From an uncultured Saprospiraceae bacterium (GTDB lineage: Bacteria; Bacteroidota; Bacteroidia; Chitinophagales; Saprospiraceae): 64,000 nt of DNA. Of this stretch, positions 60,434 to 64,000 are shown in pieces. The translations under genes were made by a program, and so were the position numbers. The stretch lies in NCBI GenBank assembly GCA_937872385.1, contig CALMSO010000062.1:18692-82691 (forward strand), in the 5' to 3' direction. The notes beneath the pieces were generated by a model. That model was not told the origin of the DNA. It saw only the letters and a program-made list of their open reading frames with translations, and did not search any database. Within the stretch, counting starts at the first letter, position 1; each line of letters begins with the position of its first letter.

Positions 60434-60949
60434 ATGCGATTGATTGCCCTGTGTTTTATGTTGCTGTTTGCTGTGTCTGCCTTGCAAGCGCAAAAGGTAT
60501 TGCAAATAGAAAAAGCTGGCCGCGCCAAAACGAAAAAGATTTACATTGGCGAAGCGATTAATTATAAACTACAGGGCGACGAAGTTTGGTACACCGGCTA
60601 CATCGAAGATATTAAAGTGGAAGAGAACCTCCTGGTGATGAAAGATCGCTACGTGGACGTGTCCAAGATCGAGAAGATGCGCCGGCCGCATGGCTGGAGC
60701 AAACCTACGCGCAGCGCACTGTACTTGTTTGGGGCTTCGTGGTCGGCGAATGCGTTGATTGGCACCCTCACCGACGGCAATCCAGAGACGCGTTATCGCT
60801 GGTCGGACGCCATTGTCACTGCCAGTTCTTGGGCCCTTGGCTGGGTCATTCCTAAAATTTTCCGTTACAAAATTATGAACTTCGGCAAAAAACGCCGGCT
60901 ACGCGTACTCGACCTCAGCCCGGTGCCAGGTGGCCCGATTAAGGTTTGA
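60434..60949 (+). CDS. secreted protein of unknown function
   Basis: A 171-residue protein with a signal peptide (MRLIALCFMLLFAVSALQAQ). The mature part has a beta-rich N-terminal half (IYIGEAINYKLQGDEVWYTG, VEENLLVMKDRYVDVSKIEK), and a weakly hydrophobic C-terminal segment (ALYLFGASWSANALIGTLTD, SWALGWVIPKIF). I recognise no named family. It lies 64 bp after rnpA on the same strand, which may mean co-transcription. A heptamer array follows 50 bp after its stop. Confidence 0.72.
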   Translation: MRLIALCFMLLFAVSALQAQKVLQIEKAGRAKTKKIYIGEAINYKLQGDEVWYTGYIEDIKVEENLLVMKDRYVDVSKIEKMRRPHGWSKPTRSALYLFGASWSANALIGTLTDGNPETRYRWSDAIVTASSWALGWVIPKIFRYKIMNFGKKRRLRVLDLSPVPGGPIKV

Positions 60950-60997
60950 TGTCCATAGGTCATTTTATACGGACCTCAATGAGACGTGACATGTATT

Positions 60998-61025
60998 GGT
61001 TCGCGGTTCGCTGTTTGCGATTCGC
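60998..61025. repeat. short heptamer array
   Basis: Four 7-bp units, GGTTCGC, GGTTCGC, TGTTTGC, GATTCGC (60998-61025), of the same GCRAAYn type, between the secreted protein and the repeat-rich gene. Confidence 0.65.
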
Positions 61026-61038
61026 CGCTAAAAAACAA

Positions 61039-64000
61039 TCATCGCAGCACGGCTACGTCGCCTTCAAATACTTCAATTATTCCATCAATAAACTCTATTT
61101 CAGCGTAATACACATACACGCCAATATTTACCTCTTGGCCATTGAAGCGGCCGTCCCAGCCATGCTGTGGGTCATTGGGCAAAAAGGGCCCGCGATCGAA
61201 TAGCAAATTGCCCCAGCGATCGAAGATTACAAATCTCCGAACTTGCACTACATCATTGCCTCCATAGATGTAAAATATATCATTATTGCCATCGCCATCC
61301 GGGCTGAAGGCCGTAGGAATAAATATTTTTCGCGCTTTATTTACAAAAACGGTAATGCGATCGGTAGCTATGCACCCCGAAGCATCGGAAGCCGTGACTT
61401 GGTAAGTAGTTGTTTCGGCGGGCCGTACCACCGTGCGCAACGCATCCGGCGTGGACAGAAAATCGGTCGGTCGCCATTCTACTTTGTCCGGCTCAAAATT
61501 CGCAATACCCTCCAATGCTACACTATCGCCGAGGGCTATCGTGATGTCGCCGCCGAGGTCTATGCGAGGGTTGGAAATAGCTACCACCGTTGTATTAAAC
61601 GCTATTTCGCAATCGTTGGCATCGCGCACGAATACGTTGTAATTGCCTGCCGCGAGGTTGCCTAATTCATAAGGAAAACTGCCCATTGCTCGGTAAGACG
61701 TGCCATCCAGTGATACTTCGTAAGGGCCCACGCCGCCATTTACCGCATCTATCAAAATGGCGCCGCTGCGGTCGCCCGAACAAAGCGGATCGCGGGTGCT
61801 ACTGCTGGCGGTCAGTGTGGCGGGCGCGGTGACAGCTACCGATGCTTCAGCGCTACAACCGGCTGCGTCTTCGATGGTCACGGCGTAAGTGCCTATTTCT
61901 ACGCCATTCAGTTGCTGGGCGGTGCTACCAGTACTCCATTGGTAGGTAAATGGCCCAAGGCCATCGGCCGCATTCGCTCGAATGGTGCCATCATTGCTAC
62001 CGGCGCAACTCAGCCCGAAGCCACCAAAATTGGATACGACCGAAGCGCTTGCCGTCAAGTTGCTCACTTGTACCCGCGCACTACCATTGATACTTGCTGA
62101 GCAAGGCGAGCCATTTATAGCTAAAAACACGATAGTATAAGTTGCTGTACGCGTGGGACTTATCTCTACGGTATGCCCGTCGGTAATATTTATCAATTCT
62201 ACTGGCGGATTCACTCCATCGCTGTAGCGCACATCAAAAGACTGCCCGCCGCTCAGCCGGAAGGTAAGCGTGGTGCGCTCGCCCGCACAAATCTGCGCAT
62301 CGCCCTCAATGGAGCCGACAATTTCTGGTGCAAATCGCAGGTTCACTTGAATAATGCTATCGCAACCATTAGCGCTGCCGCCCATAATAACTTCCGTACC
62401 GGTTGGATTGCTTGCATCATATCGCACGCCATTCACCTGTAGGCTTTCGCCAAAACACAGCAAGGTATCCAGCACGCGCGTGGACGGAAAAATGTAATTC
62501 AATGTAATATTCACAATCGAATCGCAGCCATTGACACTCGCGCCACTGAGCACTTCCGTACCGCTCAGATTATTTTGATTGTAAATAACGCCATTTACTT
62601 CTATGCTTTCGCCTTCGCATAATGTTTCATTCAAATCAAAGACCGCTGGCGGGAAAAAATTCAATGTAATATTCACAATAGAATCGCAACCATTTACATC
62701 TGCGCCCACCAGTATTTCCGTGCCGTTCGGATTATTTTGATTATAAATAACGCCATTTACTTCCATGCTTGCACCTTCGCATAATGTTTCATTCAAATTA
62801 AAAACCGAGGGTGGGAAAAAATTCAATGTAATATTTACAATCGAATCGCAACCATTACTACTCGCGCCAATAAGCACTTCCGTACCGCTCGGATTATTTT
62901 GATTGTAAATAACGCCATTTACTTCTATGCTTTCGCCTTCGCATAATGTTTCATTCAAATCAAATACTGCCGGCGGGAAAAAATTTAGTGTAATATTTAT
63001 AATAGAATCACAACCATTAACACTGCCCCCGAGTATCACTTCTGTGCCAGAAGCGTTATTCTGATTATATAAAACTCCATTCACTGTGCGGCTTTCGCCG
63101 GGGCAGAGCGTTTCTTCTATCACCGTAGTGGACGGAAAAATGTAATTTAAGCTAATGTTTACGGTAGAATCGCAACCGGTGGCCGCCGCGCCAATAAGCA
63201 CTTCCGTACCGCTCGGATTATTTTCATTATATATAACGCCATTTACTTCGATGCTTGCCCCTTCGCATAATGTTTCATTCAAGTCAAAGACCGCTGGCGG
63301 GAAAAAATTCAATGTAATATTCACAATCGAATCGCAACCATTAACACTCGCGCTAATAAGCACTTCCGTACCGCTCAGATTATTTTGATTGTAAATAACT
63401 CCATTTACTTCGATGCTTTCGCCTTCGCATAATGTTTCATTCAAATTAAAAACCGAGGGCGGGAAAAAATTCAATGTAATATTTACAATCGAATCGCAAC
63501 CATTTACATCTGCGCCCACCAGTATTTCCGTGCCGTTCGGGTTATTTTGATTGTAAATAACTCCATTTACTTCGATGCTTTCGCCTTCGCATAATGTTTC
63601 ATTCAAATTAAAAACCGAGGGCGGAAAAAAGTCGAGCCGCACATTAATAATCGAGTCGCAGCCATTGGCCGTTATGCCGCTGATTACCTCCGTGCCTATC
63701 GGGTTGTTTTGATCATAGGTGATGCCATTAACCAAAATGCTTTCGCCTTCGCAGAGGGTTTCGGATAGTTCATTCACCACCGGTGGGAAGAAGTCCAGAT
63801 TGATATTAACAATTGAATCACAACCATTTACGCTGGCTTCGAGCAGTATCTCCGTGCCATTTGGATTGGACATATTGTACACCGTACCGTTGATAGTGAT
63901 TTCATCATTTTCGCAAAGCGTTTGTTGTAAATCAAAAACGGCGGTCGGGAAAAAGCTGAGGTTGATAGTCACAATACTATCGCAACCGTTGGCGGCGGCT
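61039..64000 (-). CDS. giant T9SS repeat protein, C-terminal part (5' end beyond window)
   Basis: The open frame runs from the right edge to 61039, so only the last ~987 residues are seen. Ten full repeats of about 54 residues (ETLCEGESIEVNGVIYNQNN, then GTEVLIGASVNGCDSIVN, then ITLNFFPP) fill bases 62320-64000, with one Cys after TL and one before DS. Two SprB-like repeats follow (LSCAGSNDGTIRANAADG, DPLCSGDRSGAILIDAVNGG), an Ig-like segment (IDLGGDITIALGDSVALEG), and the CHU_C/type B T9SS signal at the end (FIPTAFSPDGDGNNDIFYIY, IFDRWGNLLFDRG, YVYYAEIEFIDG). It is probably a surface adhesin or matrix protein exported by the type IX system. Confidence 0.92.
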   Translation of the reverse strand, partial: AAANGCDSIVTINLSFFPTAVFDLQQTLCENDEITINGTVYNMSNPNGTEILLEASVNGCDSIVNINLDFFPPVVNELSETLCEGESILVNGITYDQNNPIGTEVISGITANGCDSIINVRLDFFPPSVFNLNETLCEGESIEVNGVIYNQNNPNGTEILVGADVNGCDSIVNITLNFFPPSVFNLNETLCEGESIEVNGVIYNQNNLSGTEVLISASVNGCDSIVNITLNFFPPAVFDLNETLCEGASIEVNGVIYNENNPSGTEVLIGAAATGCDSTVNISLNYIFPSTTVIEETLCPGESRTVNGVLYNQNNASGTEVILGGSVNGCDSIINITLNFFPPAVFDLNETLCEGESIEVNGVIYNQNNPSGTEVLIGASSNGCDSIVNITLNFFPPSVFNLNETLCEGASMEVNGVIYNQNNPNGTEILVGADVNGCDSIVNITLNFFPPAVFDLNETLCEGESIEVNGVIYNQNNLSGTEVLSGASVNGCDSIVNITLNYIFPSTRVLDTLLCFGESLQVNGVRYDASNPTGTEVIMGGSANGCDSIIQVNLRFAPEIVGSIEGDAQICAGERTTLTFRLSGGQSFDVRYSDGVNPPVELINITDGHTVEISPTRTATYTIVFLAINGSPCSASINGSARVQVSNLTASASVVSNFGGFGLSCAGSNDGTIRANAADGLGPFTYQWSTGSTAQQLNGVEIGTYAVTIEDAAGCSAEASVAVTAPATLTASSSTRDPLCSGDRSGAILIDAVNGGVGPYEVSLDGTSYRAMGSFPYELGNLAAGNYNVFVRDANDCEIAFNTTVVAISNPRIDLGGDITIALGDSVALEGIANFEPDKVEWRPTDFLSTPDALRTVVRPAETTTYQVTASDASGCIATDRITVFVNKARKIFIPTAFSPDGDGNNDIFYIYGGNDVVQVRRFVIFDRWGNLLFDRGPFLPNDPQHGWDGRFNGQEVNIGVYVYYAEIEFIDGIIEVFEGDVAVLR
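62330..64000 (-). repeat. 162-bp tandem repeats in the adhesin gene
   Basis: Ten units with a period of about 162 bp (54 codons) can be counted. Several copies match closely (for example those that contain CTTCGCATAATGTTTCATTC near 62617, 62779, 62941, 63265, 63427 and 63589). Units near 63120 and 62470 differ and end in IFPS instead of FFPP. Confidence 0.9.

Noticed and set aside
61039..64000. Possible CRISPR array from regular repeats
   Set aside because: The period is 162 bp, repeats run on without spacers and the whole is one open reading frame.

Overview
The window reads as chromosome of a member of the Bacteroidota, most likely a Saprospiria-like lineage. The support is a PorP/SprF-type membrane protein, a PG-binding OmpA protein with beta-propeller repeats, secreted proteins with type IX secretion (T9SS) C-terminal signals, a V-type ATPase operon carrying a DUF2764 gene, DUF1573 and DUF2306 domains, and promoters with the Bacteroidota -7 box TAnnTTTG. 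Most genes are moderately GC-rich and the intergenic gaps are AT-rich. No tRNA, rRNA or CRISPR array was seen.

Layout. 1-3.3 kb: minus-strand hydrogenase-maturation genes (hypB, a small His-rich membrane protein, hypF cut by the left edge). 3.3-7.4 kb: a GNAT-DinB fusion, a GNAT enzyme, an EamA exporter and a divergent MocR regulator. 7.6-10.7 kb: a Lys/Ala-rich basic protein and priA. 10.7-19.0 kb: an AT-rich accessory island with every gene on the plus strand: an OLD-like ATPase/TOPRIM protein, three toxin-antitoxin modules (one frameshifted), a frameshifted hydrolase, DUF4386, and a Crp/Fnr regulator with an outer-membrane protein and a truncated DUF2306 gene. Four of its spacers are long imperfect palindromes that look like integron attC sites. 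19.2-31.8 kb: metabolic and envelope genes (fused 2-oxoacid dehydrogenase E1, GT-C-like membrane protein, transglutaminase-like protein, crotonase, lipoprotein, metalloprotease, T9SS-secreted amidase, PLP decarboxylase, phosphoesterase). 32-45.5 kb: PorP and OmpA/DUF1573 proteins, an RRM RNA-binding protein, aroQ, an esterase, metK, DUF2306 with csaA, an antirepressor-like protein and an M14 carboxypeptidase. 45.8-54.3 kb: V-ATPase operon E-DUF2764-A-B-D-I-K. 54.3-60.9 kb: Crp regulator, dnaX, ABC exporter, radC, rnpA and a small secreted protein. 61-64 kb: the C-terminal part of a giant T9SS protein with 54-residue repeats, cut by the right edge.

Two kinds of unexplained structure stand out. 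The first is the cassette-like island at 12.7-19.0 kb. The second is a set of dispersed intergenic repeats. Many of these are built from degenerate 7-bp units (GCRAAYn or AAATCGn types). They recur in at least nine loci, carry shared flanks in two of them, and form 28 in-frame codons of dnaX. A further family with ACCCC-AAC-GGGGT hairpins occurs in the hyp operon and twice inside the V-ATPase operon. The V-ATPase c-subunit keeps residues expected for Na+ binding.
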